This document shows positions 1 through 11,129 of a DNA stretch of 64,000 nucleotides, piece by piece (position 1 is the stretch's first letter; the number at the start of each line of letters is the position of its first letter). Location of the stretch: contig JAGGNK010007060.1 in assembly GCA_017590115.1 (NCBI GenBank), positions 225,025 to 289,024 of the forward strand. Direction: 5' to 3'. Both the position numbers and the translations under genes were made by a program. Below the pieces are notes generated by a model. It made no database searches. It was given only the letters and a program-made list of their open reading frames with translations, and was not told where the DNA came from. Source of the stretch: Montifringilla adamsi (taxonomy: Eukaryota > Chordata > Aves > Passeriformes > Passeridae).

Positions 1-1360
1 GTTGTTGTTGTTGTTACCTGAATGTTCATTTTTAGGACCATGGAAATGGGGGAATTTGCTTTGCCTCTCCTCAGCAGGGCAAGTTCATGATCAGGATTGT
101 CAGAAGGAGCAGGACAAGTGTCGCCTTTAGCTTTTACAAATATGGCAGTGGGAGTTCTTTGAAAATCTGGGAAGGACCAGACCCAACCCAAAAGTTGGAC
201 TTTAGTGACCAAAACTGTGCCACAGCAATGATGGGAATGATCCACAGAGAGCTTGTGGGGAAGATACATCCACAGCCCCAGGAACGGCATTTCCCAAATT
301 CCATCCACAAGCATCTCTGTTCAGCTGATTGAATCATGGAAAGATGTTTCATTAACTCAAAAATCATTAAGAAAAAAAAAAAATTAAAATTAAAGTCAAC
401 CCCTCCCAAATGGTGGCTGGTGCCAGCCCACCAAGCCCAGTGGCCACCACACTCAATCCAAGGAGCTTGCACAAGGGTGCCACAGGATTTGGTGGATTCT
501 GGTGTCTCCACATCACCAGCTTTGCTCAAGGCCTCTAAAAAGCACCAAAATGCCAAAGGGCACTTCCACAGGTGAGGTGGAAAGGAAAAAACATCCCAGA
601 CATTTCAGGGCTTTGATCCTTGAGGCACAGCCACACTTACATGGGGAAAAGAATTTGAAGGCTCAGTAATGGTTCAACTCATCAATGAAGAAAGCCCCAT
701 CTAGTGGAAGAAGACAATCAGTTGAGCAGAAAATACTTCAAATGTGCATAAATCCACAAATATTCCAGCTGCTTTTGTTCTCATCCAAGTGCACTGCAGA
801 GCCAGAACACCTTTCTGCCCAAACAGCTCAAGATGTTCTAAAATCCAAACAGCAACAACAAGTTGGGTTGGGCATTAAGTTTAAATTGATTTTGGGGAGG
901 GGTTAAGTAAGGAAAAATTGCAGCTCCTTTCATCTGTTTTTGTTTTGCCCTCTTTGGTCTTCAAGAGCCATGAAAAGCATCAAGAGGCTCGACTTGAGCG
1001 AGGCCAAACACGTTTGGAGAATAAAGAAAAATATTAACTCTGAATAATTTGGGTTCAACAAAGGGAGGGGAGAGGGTTGTTCAAACCTGTGACCGCTCCA
1101 GAGAACATTTCTGACAGGTAACCATTATTTCCCTCTCACAAATCAAGGCAATCAAATTATACCCAGGCAGTGGGGATGATCAGAGGGCACTTCAACCTCT
1201 CCCATCCACGTGGAAAATTTCATCCTGTCACAAGCAGGAGGTTTAAACATGAATTGTGCAACTTCCAAAGCTCAGCTGCTTTGTGGGGAGACTCAAAGCC
1301 TGAACATGTAAGAAAATTTACATGGAAATGTTTCCACAGGAGTCAAAAAAAAAAAGGGGG

Positions 1361-1505
1361 TGTCCAGAGAGGCTGTGGATTCCTCGTGCCTGGAAATGTG
1401 AGGTTGGATGGGGCTTGGAGCAGCCTGGGAGAGTGGAAGGTGTTGGGCTGGAATGGAAAGATCTTCAGGATCCCTTCCAGCCCCACCCATCCCATGGTTC
1501 CATGT
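1361..1505 (+). mobile_element. CR1 3'-end fragment
   Basis: Divergent copy running from TGTCCAGAGAGGCTGTGGAT to the terminal CCCATGGTTCCATG. Confidence 0.7.
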
Positions 1506-1724
1506 TATTGAATTATTCCAGTTATTGAATTATTCCTCTCCATAACCATCCATTCCTGCTGGTTTAGGTGCTGGAAACAAGAGCCTTTCCTGGGCAGGTG
1601 CTTTGGTAAAACCATCTGGAATTTCTGCTTCCTGACCCCTTGGATGCTGTTGTGTATCCCTGGATCCTCAGGGACCCTGGAATTCACCTCCTGCAGAAAA
1701 TCCCCCAGGCACATGTGAAGGTAA

Positions 1725-2505
1725 ACTCCCCAAAATGCAATTCCTGGGTGAGAATTCCTGATCAACTCCCTAAAATGCAATTTCTGGATGATAATTACTG
1801 ATCAACTCCCAAAATGCAATTTTTGGATGATAATTACTGATCAACTCCCAAAATGCAATTCCTGACAAACTCTCCAAAATGCAATTTCGGGATAAGAATT
1901 CCTGATTAACTCTCCAAATGCAATTCCTGGGTGAGAATTCCTGATCAACTCCCTAAAATGCAATTTCTGGATGATAATTACTGATCAACTCCCAAAATGC
2001 AATTCCTGACAAACTCCCAAAATGCAATTTCTGGATGAGAATTCCTGATCAACTCCCAAAATGCAATTTCTGGATGATAATTACTGATCAACTCCCTAAA
2101 ATGCAATTCCTGATAAACTCCCCAAAATGCAATTCCTGGGTGATAATTCCTGATAAACTCCCCAAATACAATTCCTGGGTGAAAATTCCTGATAAAGTCC
2201 CCAAATGCAATTCCTGAATGAGAATTCCTGATCAACTCCCAAAATGTAATTCCTGCACAGTAACTCCTGATGAGCTCCACAAATGCAATTCCTGGATGAT
2301 AATTCCTGATCAACTCCCCAAAATGCAATTTTTGGATGATAATTCCTGATGAACTCCCCAAATTGGATGATAATTCCTGCTAAACTCTCCAAAATGCAAT
2401 TCCTGGATGATAATTCCCGACCAACACTCCAAAATGCAATTCCTGATGAACTCCCCAAATGCAACTCCTGGGTGGTAATTCCTGATAAATTCCCAAAATG
2501 CAGTT
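1725..2505. repeat. Minisatellite, about 36-41 bp unit, roughly 20 copies
   Basis: The recurring core is CTCCCAAAATGCAATTCCTG, followed by GATGATAATTCCTGATCAA. Copies differ by small indels (with or without the GATGATAATT part) and by point changes such as AATTTC/AATTCC and GATAA/GATCA. Reading frames across it on both strands are a by-product of the periodic sequence. Confidence 0.95.
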
Positions 2506-2750
2506 CAGCAAGAACAAAAGCAAGCCCTGGGTTTGCTATTTCAGAGAACACGGGGGCTGAGGAGACAACTGTGAGTGAAGAGCAAAACAAAAAGTTGAAG
2601 AGCAAAAGCAAGCAAATAACAAAAGAAAATTGCCATCTTTTCAAAATCAAATTTGAAAGCAAGAAAAAAGAAACAACAAGGCAATGAAAAACTGGCAAAT
2701 AGAACATGGAAATTGTTATGAATAATCAGTTTTTTTGGAGAGCTCATAAG

Positions 2751-2878
2751 TCATGGAATGGTTTGGGTTGGCAGGGAATTTAAACTCATCCAGTGCCACC
2801 CCTGCCATGGCAGGGACACCTTCCACTGTGCCAGGCTGCTCCAGCCCCAGTGTCCAACCTGGCCTTGGGCACTTCCAC
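2751..2878 (-). mobile_element. CR1 3'-end fragment
   Basis: Begins TCATGGAATGGTTTGGGTTG (the complement of a CR1 3' terminus) and runs to CCTTGGGCACTTCC. Confidence 0.9.
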
Positions 2879-4213
2879 AGAAATAAATGTGCAACTCAAT
2901 AAAATAAAGTGAACGAAATGATGAAAATGTGGCGAGGTGAAAACATTCCTGTGTCCCAGGCAGATTTAACAGAGGGAATCCCACACTTCCCAAAAGCAAG
3001 GAGAAGGAAAGGTGCTCCATCAGCTCCCAAACCCTGAGCAGGCTGAGCTCCATCACCTCTGCTCCAGAGTTAAGAATGGAAACAACACTGGAGTGGGGCT
3101 AAAAACCACCAAAAACTCTGAAATTCCAACCCTCAGTGTTCCAAGTTCTTCCTCAATCCCCCATCCCAGCTCCTGCAGCTTCACAGATTCCTGACCTGCA
3201 AACCCTTGCAGCCATCACCTTCCCAAAGGAATGTGGGAATCCTATTTTGTTTTTTTCCTGGTTGTTTTGGAGCTGCCTTTGGATCATGTCCAAAGTCAAA
3301 CCCCCCCAGCCCAAGGCTGACCCCAAACACCCCCTGAGCCCTGCCCTGATCCATGGAGAGGCCCCAGGGTGGGGCTGGGGCTGGGTCAGAGCAAACAGGG
3401 ACACACAAAGTGCCACCCCCAGTGTGCTACTATCACTTTACAACCAGTTGCAATCTGCTCCAGCTCAGCCCTGACCGAATCTGCCCTGCTGTCCTCAGGC
3501 AGCCCCAGCCTGGAGAGGGATTCAGAGCTTCTGGAGCATCTCAAAGAGCAAACAGAGCCTGAGTTGAACATTCCTTCAATTCAAAGGCTGGCACACACCT
3601 TATTTAAATCGGTTTGGTTTTGTTTGTGCCAGACAGAAACACCTCTGGGACCAAAAAAAAAACAACCAAGCACCCTAAAAGCAATTAAAATGCAGCTCAT
3701 TAATAACAAGTAGTGGCGAGTAAAAGAAATGCTTGGCACAAATCTGTTGCCCAGCAGGAGGGAAAGGTTGGGAATCTTTATTTAAATACATTCCTCCCCT
3801 GGTTTTTCACATTCTGGGCAAGTCAGGCTCAAAGTCTCACCTGAATTTCTATACCTGGAACCTGGTCCTTGGCATATTTTATTCGGCCACAAGATGAATT
3901 GTTACAATTTCAAATCTTTCTCTGAAATACTTAAAAACCAAAATATTCATGCTCCACTGTGAATAAAATGAATGTGAATGAGTGGCTAATTCAGTTTAAA
4001 GATCAGGAAATCAGGGATTGATAAATTTGATTCTTTAATGAATCCACACAATTCCCAAAACTCAATTTTCAAAATGACCTACAGGAAAAAACTGTCAATA
4101 TTAGATCTTCCAAAAGAAAAAACAAACCAAAAACGAAAGGAGGAGGATGCCCAAAGAGATGCATTTAAGAGAAAAACCTAAATTTTAACACCTCCACAAT
4201 GAGCAGGATCTCC

Positions 4214-4263
4214 TGAGAGGGAATAATCCCATTGTTTGTAGGATAATCCCATTGTTTGTAGGA
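4214..4263. repeat. 21-bp direct duplication
   Basis: ATAATCCCATTGTTTGTAGG occurs twice in immediate succession. Confidence 0.85.
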
Positions 4264-4600
4264 TCTGAGGGCTTCAGGAAAGTCAAACTGCTCCTGCCAG
4301 TGACAGCTGAGGGCCACAATCCCCTTGGCAGGCTTGGAGAAATCTGCTTTACACAGCAATTGCCAGAAAATTCCTTTTCTCTGTGAAGTCTCCTGGATAT
4401 TGTTAAGTTTGTAACATGCCTGTATTCACTTTATATCCCCAATATCCCAGATGATGCTGGAGCACTCGAGCTCAGGGTAAAAAGCCCTTTTTTAAGGACA
4501 AACCATCCTTCCTGCTGATTAATCAATTTGTATTTTCTACTTCAGCTCTTTCCCTGTCTCTAAAATCCCCACCAAAACCTTCACAAGCTTTGCCCTGAAA

Positions 4601-4690
4601 ATCAGGGAATGGTTTGGGTTGGGAGGGAAGTTAAAGATCATTCCATGGGAAGGGAAACTTCCAGCAGCCCAGCTGAGTCCAAGCCCCATT
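4601..4690 (-). mobile_element. Short CR1 3'-end remnant
   Basis: GGAATGGTTTGGGTTGGGAG followed by a degraded body. Confidence 0.65.
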
Positions 4691-5825
4691 CCTTTAATTT
4701 TTATATAATTATATTAGATTCATTTGCATATAATTCACCAGCCAGGAGGTCCAAGGAAATAATGGATTGAATATCCATCCCAAATCAACTAACTAACTAC
4801 ATGCTATAGGAAAATAAATCAGTTAAAGCTCTAAGAGTCAGGAAAATTTAAAAAAAATAAACTTAAAAAATATTAAAAACCTCAAACAAGCAAAAAATTA
4901 AAAGCTTTGGAAGATTCAAGGTGCTCCCCCCAGACACTCCTGTGAATTCTCACAGAAGCCTCTTAAATTCATTCAGAATAAGCCAAGACTAAGAAAAGGT
5001 GGAATATTCTGGATTATTCAATGTCCCACTCCACACCAACCTGCTCTGAAAGGGACACAGGAGAATTAGAAATTGGCTGGGAGGGAGAAAAGATTCCAGG
5101 ATTTCATGGGAAGTCCAGGACCTTAGGGAGGTATCTGGAAAAGTTGTTTATTTTCTTTTTAACTTTGTCCTATTAAAAAAAATATATATATTTTTTACAG
5201 CTGCTGTAAAGTAGAACTGGCTGATTTTATAAGGTGGCTCAAAAACTGACTTATCCCTTCCTATTGATGGATAATGTTTGACTTCCTGAATGTTTTATTT
5301 TCCAGTATAAAATACAGGATGGTCCAGCAGGAATCCACCCTGCCTGTCCATGGAGCTGCAAATTCCACAGGAAAATCTCCAGGAATCCGATCCTCAGGAA
5401 TTCCCAGCACTGCCAGTGCCAGCTGCCTCCCCATCCTGTGGCTCTGGAGTGTGAGATCCCACAGAAAGGCACACAAACCATGTCCTGCAGCTCCTCTCTC
5501 AATCCCTTCTCCTCTCATCAACCAGGGGATCTGGGGGAGGCTCCTGTCACATCCAGGGAGGGCAGGAACAGGGACTGAGAAATATTTGGGGACATCTGAC
5601 CTGGGAGGAGGAGGAGGAGGCTTTGATCTGATGGTTTCCTGCTTGAAGGTTGCAATTATTGGTTACTAAAGCCTTGTTTTACTCAGCACATGAAATCCAC
5701 CTGGTGAGGGCTCTGCAGACAGGAGGGGTTTGCTCAAAGGTCTCTGGGAGGATTTGGAAGTGCTGGGGGGTGAGAGCTGGATCTGCTCCATCCCAGAGCC
5801 CTCTGAGCCCAGCAGGGACCAGGAG

Positions 5826-5925
5826 AGGGATTGGGATTGGAGTTGGGACTGGGGTTGGGATGGGGATTGGGATGGGGATTGGGACTGGGGTTGGGATTGG
5901 GGTTGGGATTGGGATTGGGATTGTG
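5826..5925. repeat. G-rich degenerate hexamer array at a CR1 5' end
   Basis: Alternating GGGATT, GGGGTT and GGGACT units give about 17 runs of three or more G on the plus strand in 100 bases. It abuts the point where the CR1 at 5926 begins. Confidence 0.9.
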
Positions 5926-6445
5926 CCCCTCAGGTGAGAGCCCACCTGCAGAGCTGCCCCAGCCCTGTCCCAGCACAGGAGGAGCTGGAGCTGCTGCAGA
6001 GAGCCCAGAGGAGGCTCCAGGATGAGCAGAGGGATGGAGCAGCTCTGCTGGCAGGAAAGGCTGGCACAGCTGGGATTGTTCAGCTGCACAGCAGAAGCTT
6101 TGGGCTGAGCTCAGGGTGGCCTTGCAGGGCCTGAAGGAGCCCCAGGAAACCTGGAGAGAGACAATTTCCAGGGGATGCAGGGACAGCACCCAGGGAATGG
6201 CTTCAAATGGAAAAATTACAGGTTTAGATCAGATATTAGGAACAATTTCCTCCCTGGCAGGGTGGGCAGGCCCTGGCACAGGGTGCCCAGAGCAGCTGGG
6301 GCTGCCCCTGGATCCCTGGCAGTGCCCAAGGCCAGGTTGGACACTGGGGCTGGAGCAGCCTGGCACAGTGGAAGGTGTCCCTGCCATGGCAGGGGTGGCA
6401 CTGGGTGGGCTTTGAGGTCCCTCCCAACCCAAACCAGTCCCTGAC
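5926..6445 (+). mobile_element. CR1 copy, about 520 bp
   Basis: Reads from CTCAGGTGAGAGCCCACCTG through GCCCAGAGGAGGCTCCAGGA to CCCTCCCAACCCAAACC. It shares its 5' part with 46025-46452 and part of it with 57178-57305. Confidence 0.9.
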
Positions 6446-6849
6446 TCACTCCAGGCACTGCCATTGTGCCTGTGCCTGTTTTGCTCTCCTGCTCCATGTG
6501 GGTTTTTTTCCCAAACTATGGCTTGACCCTGCCAGTTTTGCAATGTAGGATGAAATCCTGCTGCATGCCCATGGGAGCTGAGAAATTCTTGTCTCAAGAC
6601 AGAATTAGTGATTACCTCATCCTGCTGTTGAGCAGAAGCATTTTATAAACATTAAAGCCTCTTCCAAGGGCAGAACAAGGAGCTGGTGTTCCTCTCCTTG
6701 TGCCAGTGGGGAGCTAAGGCAGAGGGATGAAAATTCCACTGATTTTGGGTGCTGAAGTGGAGATGCTGGATGACAGGTTTTGGCTTGGGTGGCAGCACTT
6801 CTGCAGGTCAGGTTTTGGGTTCTTCAAGAGAAGACAGGAACACCTCCAG

Positions 6850-6945
6850 AACTTTGGAGAAGAGATGAAGAGAAGCCATTTCTCCAGGGGATCTGTGCTA
6901 GATCCTCTTCACCTCCACAGGAAGGAATCCTCCCTAATATCCCAA
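6850..6945 (-). mobile_element. CR1 fragment, left half split by the LTR
   Basis: TCTCCAGGGGATCTGTGC through GGAATCCTCCCTAATATCCC matches the minus-strand CR1 body just before the LTR. Confidence 0.7.
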
Positions 6946-7281
6946 TGTCATAGGTTAAGAAGGAAGTGAGTTTTTTGGGAGGTTGTGGTCAAACCAATCA
7001 GTGCTTGGATTTGAATATTGGCACCTGGTTTGGCCACTGAAGGTATGGACCACCTCTGAGAACACAGGGGGTTAAAATCAGAGAACTGCCAGGAGAACTC
7101 TCTTGGTCCTGGTCAGTGAAGGAGGTCAGAGCTCCCCTGCCCAGCTGGGCTGGCTGGGAGAGGGAAGCCACACGGCCGGGTGAGGTGGGCCAGAGCCTTG
7201 GGCAGAGGAGGGGGGTGAAGGCTTTGCAAGGTGGAAGGGTGGAGGAGCCCTGAGAAGCATCACCCCCCTCCTACGCCCCAG

Positions 7282-7351
<70 letters not shown>

Positions 7352-8435
7352 GAGAGAGGGGCAGTGCCTGTGCTGCCTTGAGGTTTGATATCGCACTGGC
7401 AGCACGGCCAGCCAGAAGTGGGGGATGCAGCACCCTCCGTGGGAGTTCTGGGCAGACAGAGGAAAAGATTTTAACCCCTTTCTAGAATAATGGAAACCTT
7501 ACAAATACTGATCCTCCTGAATATGAATGAAGAGAAAGAGAGAGATGAAGCCGGAGGAGATGGGCAAGTGTGAGGAAAGTTAGTGCAAGTGAGAGATGTC
7601 CAAAGAGGTGGGAAGAATCCCAGGTGGGAGGAGATGATGGAGTGGCCTTGGTCTGGACTCTTTTCTTGTATGGCCATGGACAGACCCATGTTTTTCCTGT
7701 GACACAGAGACTGTGTTTAGGGGGAGGCAATGCCTTGGAGCCAAGAGAGTGTGGTGAAGCAGTAGCATGAATAAAGACAGCTGAAGAGGGTGTGAGATGC
7801 CCTCTGTCTTCAGTGCAGAGGAAGATCTCTGTTCACGAGGCCCCTCGGCCCCAGGGGGTAAATTTGGGGGGGACTGGGTCCCGAAGCTGAGAGGACTGCT
7901 GCTTTCTTGAAACTGGGCAAAGCATCCTTAAAAGGGGAACCCTAGAAACAGTTCTGGTCCATGTGCAGTGGTGAGAGCACTGAACATGGAAGGAAGAAGT
8001 CACAAGGGCAGATGTTCTCCAAGTGGTGCCACAAGTAACATGGAAACACGAGAGGTTTCAACTGTGTTTCTGGGGGAGGCCTATTGTGCAAGGGGGGGGA
8101 CTCCTCTCTCCCTGATAGACTTGAGAGTTGATTATTTGAGAAGCAGTGATGGACTGAAAGTTAATTATCAAAGAGATGGTGACAGAGTAGAAATCTAAGA
8201 TGTTATTTCATGCTGTAGAGGAAATAGGGGGGAGGAGGAGAAATGTATTTGAAGGGTTTTCATTCTTAGTTTGGTGTCTGTTCCTTTTTAGATATTGTAG
8301 TTAATAAAGTTTTTTTCCCTTTATTCCTAAGTTGGAGCCTGCTTTGCTCTGTTCCTGATCACATCTCACAGAAGCCGCTAAGAAAAGTGTATTTTCGTGG
8401 GAGCACTGGCATTATGCCAACCTCAAACCGTAACA
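6946..8435 (+). mobile_element. Probable solo LTR of an endogenous retrovirus
   Basis: The block starts TGTCATAGG and ends CCGTAACA, the TG...CA ends of a retroviral LTR. It is bounded by CCCAA (6941-6945) and CCCAT (8436-8440), a 4-of-5 match to a 5-bp target duplication. AATAAAG occurs at about 7769 and again at about 8303, the latter followed by a T-rich stretch, as in an LTR R/U5 region. No gag, pol or env frame is present and only one LTR is seen, so it is a solo LTR or an LTR-like fragment, non-coding. The flanks are the two halves of one minus-strand CR1, which supports the boundaries. The family is not identified. Confidence 0.65.
7282..7358. repeat. (AG)n microsatellite
   Basis: Nearly pure AG dinucleotide run of about 75 bases with one GG interruption, inside the proposed LTR. 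Confidence 0.98.
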
Positions 8436-8590
8436 CCCATCCAACCCTGCCCTCTGGCAGTGGGAAGCCATTCCCCCATCTGTCACTACATGTCCTTTCC
8501 TCCTTTTTACAGCATCCCTCAAGGCTCTGGAAGGGCTCTGAGGTCTCCCTGAAGTTCCTCTTCCCCAGGCTGATGGAACAGGAGTGTGGT
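8436..8590 (-). mobile_element. CR1 fragment, right half split by the LTR
   Basis: Continues the CR1 from 6945: CCAACCCTGCCCTCTGGCAG, CACTACATGTCC, then a CTGAGGTCTCCCTGAAG block. Confidence 0.75.
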
Positions 8591-9030
8591 GGAGATCCCC
8601 CCTTCCCCAGGAGCTCTCATCACTCCCATTTGGCAGGAGCACCACAAGGTGCTCAGAGGAGGGAATGAAACCAGGAGCCAGCCCTAGAGAGCTGATCCAA
8701 GGAGGACTTTGCAGCTCTGGAGTCCCCTGAGCTTCTCCAGAGCTCCCTCAAGGAAGGGCAGGGTTGGCCAAGCTCCTGTTGCACGCTGCAGGATCGGGAG
8801 GAGCTCGTTAATTGTTCTTTGGATCAGGCAGCCCCAGCAGTGGGGGTTGCTTAGCAACATCTCCCAGGCCTTGGGAGAGGCAGCAGCCATTTCAGAGGTG
8901 GCCTCAAGGAGCAAAACCACCCTGGGCAGGGGATGGAAGCTGCAGCACCTCCCAATGCACTGTGGGGCAGCCCAGTGTTAATTCCCATTAATTGTGTTTC
9001 CATAAAACACAGGATTACCTTAAACACCCT

Positions 9031-9420
9031 TAAGTGAGGGGCTGGGAGAGCTGGGGGTGCTCCCCTGGAGAGGAGAAGCTCCAGGGAGAGCTCAGAGCCC
9101 CTGGCAGGGCCTGAAGGGGCTCCAGGAGAGCTGCAGAGGGACTGGGGACAAGGCCTGCAGGGACAGGAGCCAGGGAATGGCTGCCAGTGCCAGAGGGCAG
9201 GGCTGGATGGGATCTGGGCAATGAGGAATTGTTCCCTGGCAGGGTGGGCAGGGGCTGGGATGGAATTCCCAGAGCAGCTGGGGCTGCCCCTGGATCCCTG
9301 GCAGTGCCCAAGGCCAGGCTGGACACTGGGGCTGGAGCAGTAGAAGGTGTCCCTGCCATGGCAGGGGTGGGATGGGATGATCCCTGAAATCCCTCCCAAC
9401 CTAAACCATTCCATGATTCT
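9031..9420 (+). mobile_element. CR1 copy, about 390 bp
   Basis: GGCTGGGAGAGCTGGGGGTG to CCTAAACCATTCCATGATTC. Almost identical over its last 230 bp to copies at 13706, 46025 and 63330. Confidence 0.92.
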
Positions 9421-9847
9421 GGACTTTATCAAACCCCAAAACTGTATCAGAAACACACCCAAGTCTTACAGGGCACTCTCCTCTAATGTTAATTATAAAC
9501 ATTGGAGGAAAGGAACCCATCCTGTCAACTAGCAGATTAAGTTGAGCTTTTATCAGAAAACAGCCTAAAAATAGTTATTTGAAAAATAATAATATTGTTT
9601 ATGTTGGGGAAAGTTCTGCAGTGCAAACACCACTGAAAACCACCACAAAACTCACAGCACTCAGAATAAAACACACAGAACACTCCAAGCAGGGCGCACA
9701 CCCCAACAACCATCCAGCACCTTGCTGAGAGCCCTCCCAGGTGCCACCTGCAACCCAAAAAGCCCCAGAAGACCAAAGGGCTGGTCCTGGTGCCCATTTT
9801 CCAGCAGCAGCACTGCCAGGACTTCAGGAGAAGGCATCACCACGTAC

Positions 9848-9987
9848 CCTCCTCTCTTGTGGCGCTCCTTGTGCTTGGAGATTTTGTAGGGCAGAGACCT
9901 CTCCCCCAGATTCTCCAGGTTCCTCACGATGGCTCCTCTCTCCATCAGAGCCTCCACGGTGCGTTTGAGCACGGCAGCTGTCTCAGG
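9848..9987 (-). CDS. MRPS6: MRPS6 coding exon 2
   Basis: Internal exon of mitochondrial ribosomal protein bS6m. On the minus strand a pyrimidine-rich acceptor (TTTCTTTCTCTTCAAG) precedes 46 codons plus two bases. These read PETAAVLKRTVEALMERGAI and then on to an end at KHKERHKRGG, matching the S6 fold core. The exon is 140 nt and follows exon 1 in phase 0. The donor is GG|GTACGT at 9847-9842, leaving phase 2. An open frame continues a little way into the intron (YVVMPSPEV), but this is read-through, because the family continues with a different hydrophobic strand at that point. The final exon, encoding roughly the last 60 residues, was not found between 1 and 9847. Given how large this intron is in other vertebrates, it is most likely outside the window. 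Confidence 0.95.
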
Positions 9988-10464
9988 CTTGAAGAGAAAG
10001 AAAGAAAAGTGAGAAATTCATGGAAATCTGGGTGTTTTCTGGGGTGGAAAGGACACCTGCACTTGCACAGCTCAGCACTTGGAGAGGGGGTGCTGCAATC
10101 CAAGAAGACAAAGTGGAAGCATTGGGGGAGAGAATTTTTAGGAGCAGGTGATTCCTCAGGAAAATTTCCTGCCATTTCCAACTCAGGCCCCAGCAAAAAC
10201 AAGATGAGTTCATGGATTTGACTCACCTGGAATCACTTGGTCTGAGCCTTGCACAAGTCAATGTTCCTAGCAAAGGAAAATGATGGATTGGGAACAGCTT
10301 TGGGGTCCTGGCACCGTTGTTGTTCATTAATATTTCAAGTGATCATTGTGGGCAAAACACAAATCCATGGCTTGATATGGAGACAGCAATTAGCACCATT
10401 ATATATAAATGACGTAAATCATTTACATCCTTATTTACACTGCTTGTAAATGTGTGTAACACTT

Positions 10465-10640
10465 TGAGAACCATGGGACGTCCTGGGCTGGAAGGAGCCC
10501 ACAGGGATCACTGCTGCAGCAACCCCAACAACCCCAACAACCCCATTCTGTCCCTGGCAGCATTGTCCAAAGGCTCCTGCAGCTCTGGCACCCTTTCCAC
10601 AACCTCATTTCAGGCAGTTGTGGAGAGCAATGACAAACCC
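10465..10640 (-). mobile_element. CR1-like fragment of a third type
   Basis: CTGGGCTGGAAGGAGCCCAC then AGCATTGTCCAAAGGCTCC, as in an avian retroposon 3' end. A sense-orientation relative is at 55360-55745. Includes a small CCCAACAA repeat. Confidence 0.6.
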
Positions 10641-11129
10641 TTCTTAACCTCCATGCAGATTTAAATGAAATTCAATAAAATACTGTTGGGTAAACTCCCT
10701 GCCCTCCATCCCTCACCCCCCAAGTGACACAGAGGCTTTTTGTCTCTTTTCCATATGCCCAGGGATCAGCACATTCCCTGAGTGGCTGCAAGGCCAACGT
10801 GAGGTGCAGTTTCTGAACACAACGAAGCCAAAGATTTTAGCCCCATGTATTTTAAAACAAAACCAGAGAGAAAGAACAAGAAAAGAAAGCCACAGATTTC
10901 TACATTCAGGATTGTAAAATTTGCAACCTTCCCCACTTGTGGCCATACTCTGAAAACATCAGCTAATTGTTGGGTTGGAAAGCTTGTCACTATAATCCCT
11001 CTCATTCTCCATCTCCCAAAATTGCCATGGTTTATCCTGGCTTGCCTAAAGCCATCACCCAAACTAAAAATAAGCTGAACTCTGCTAACCAAGAGATCCA
11101 CAGACACAGGTTCCTTGGTTTGCCTCAGG

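Larger units (their letters stand above)
1..9847 (-). other. MRPS6: MRPS6 intron 2 (partial)
   Basis: Everything left of exon 2 is intronic on the minus-strand transcript, assuming the last exon lies beyond position 1. It holds a short (GTT)n at 1-15, the 1725-2500 minisatellite, a G-rich array at 5826-5925, several CR1 pieces and the LTR at 6946-8435. The stretches 16-1360, 2880-4600 and 4700-5820 show no gene or repeat I can name. Confidence 0.7.

Noticed and set aside
1725..2505. CRISPR-like direct repeats
   Set aside because: No unique spacers, units differ continuously, and the host is a vertebrate nuclear genome.
5826..5925. Interstitial telomeric repeat
   Set aside because: Units are GGGATT/GGGGTT, not TTAGGG in register; looks like local slippage.
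5730..6134. Frames with WDWDWGWD or GLGLGLG runs
   Set aside because: Translation of the G-rich hexamer array and CR1 sequence.
9661..9847. Extension of MRPS6 exon 2 into YVVMPSPEV...
   Set aside because: Lies after a good donor (GTACGT) and does not match the S6 family, which continues with a different strand encoded by the next exon.
1..9847. MRPS6 exon 3
   Set aside because: Searched by eye on the minus strand for the conserved C-terminal part and did not find it; presumed outside the window.
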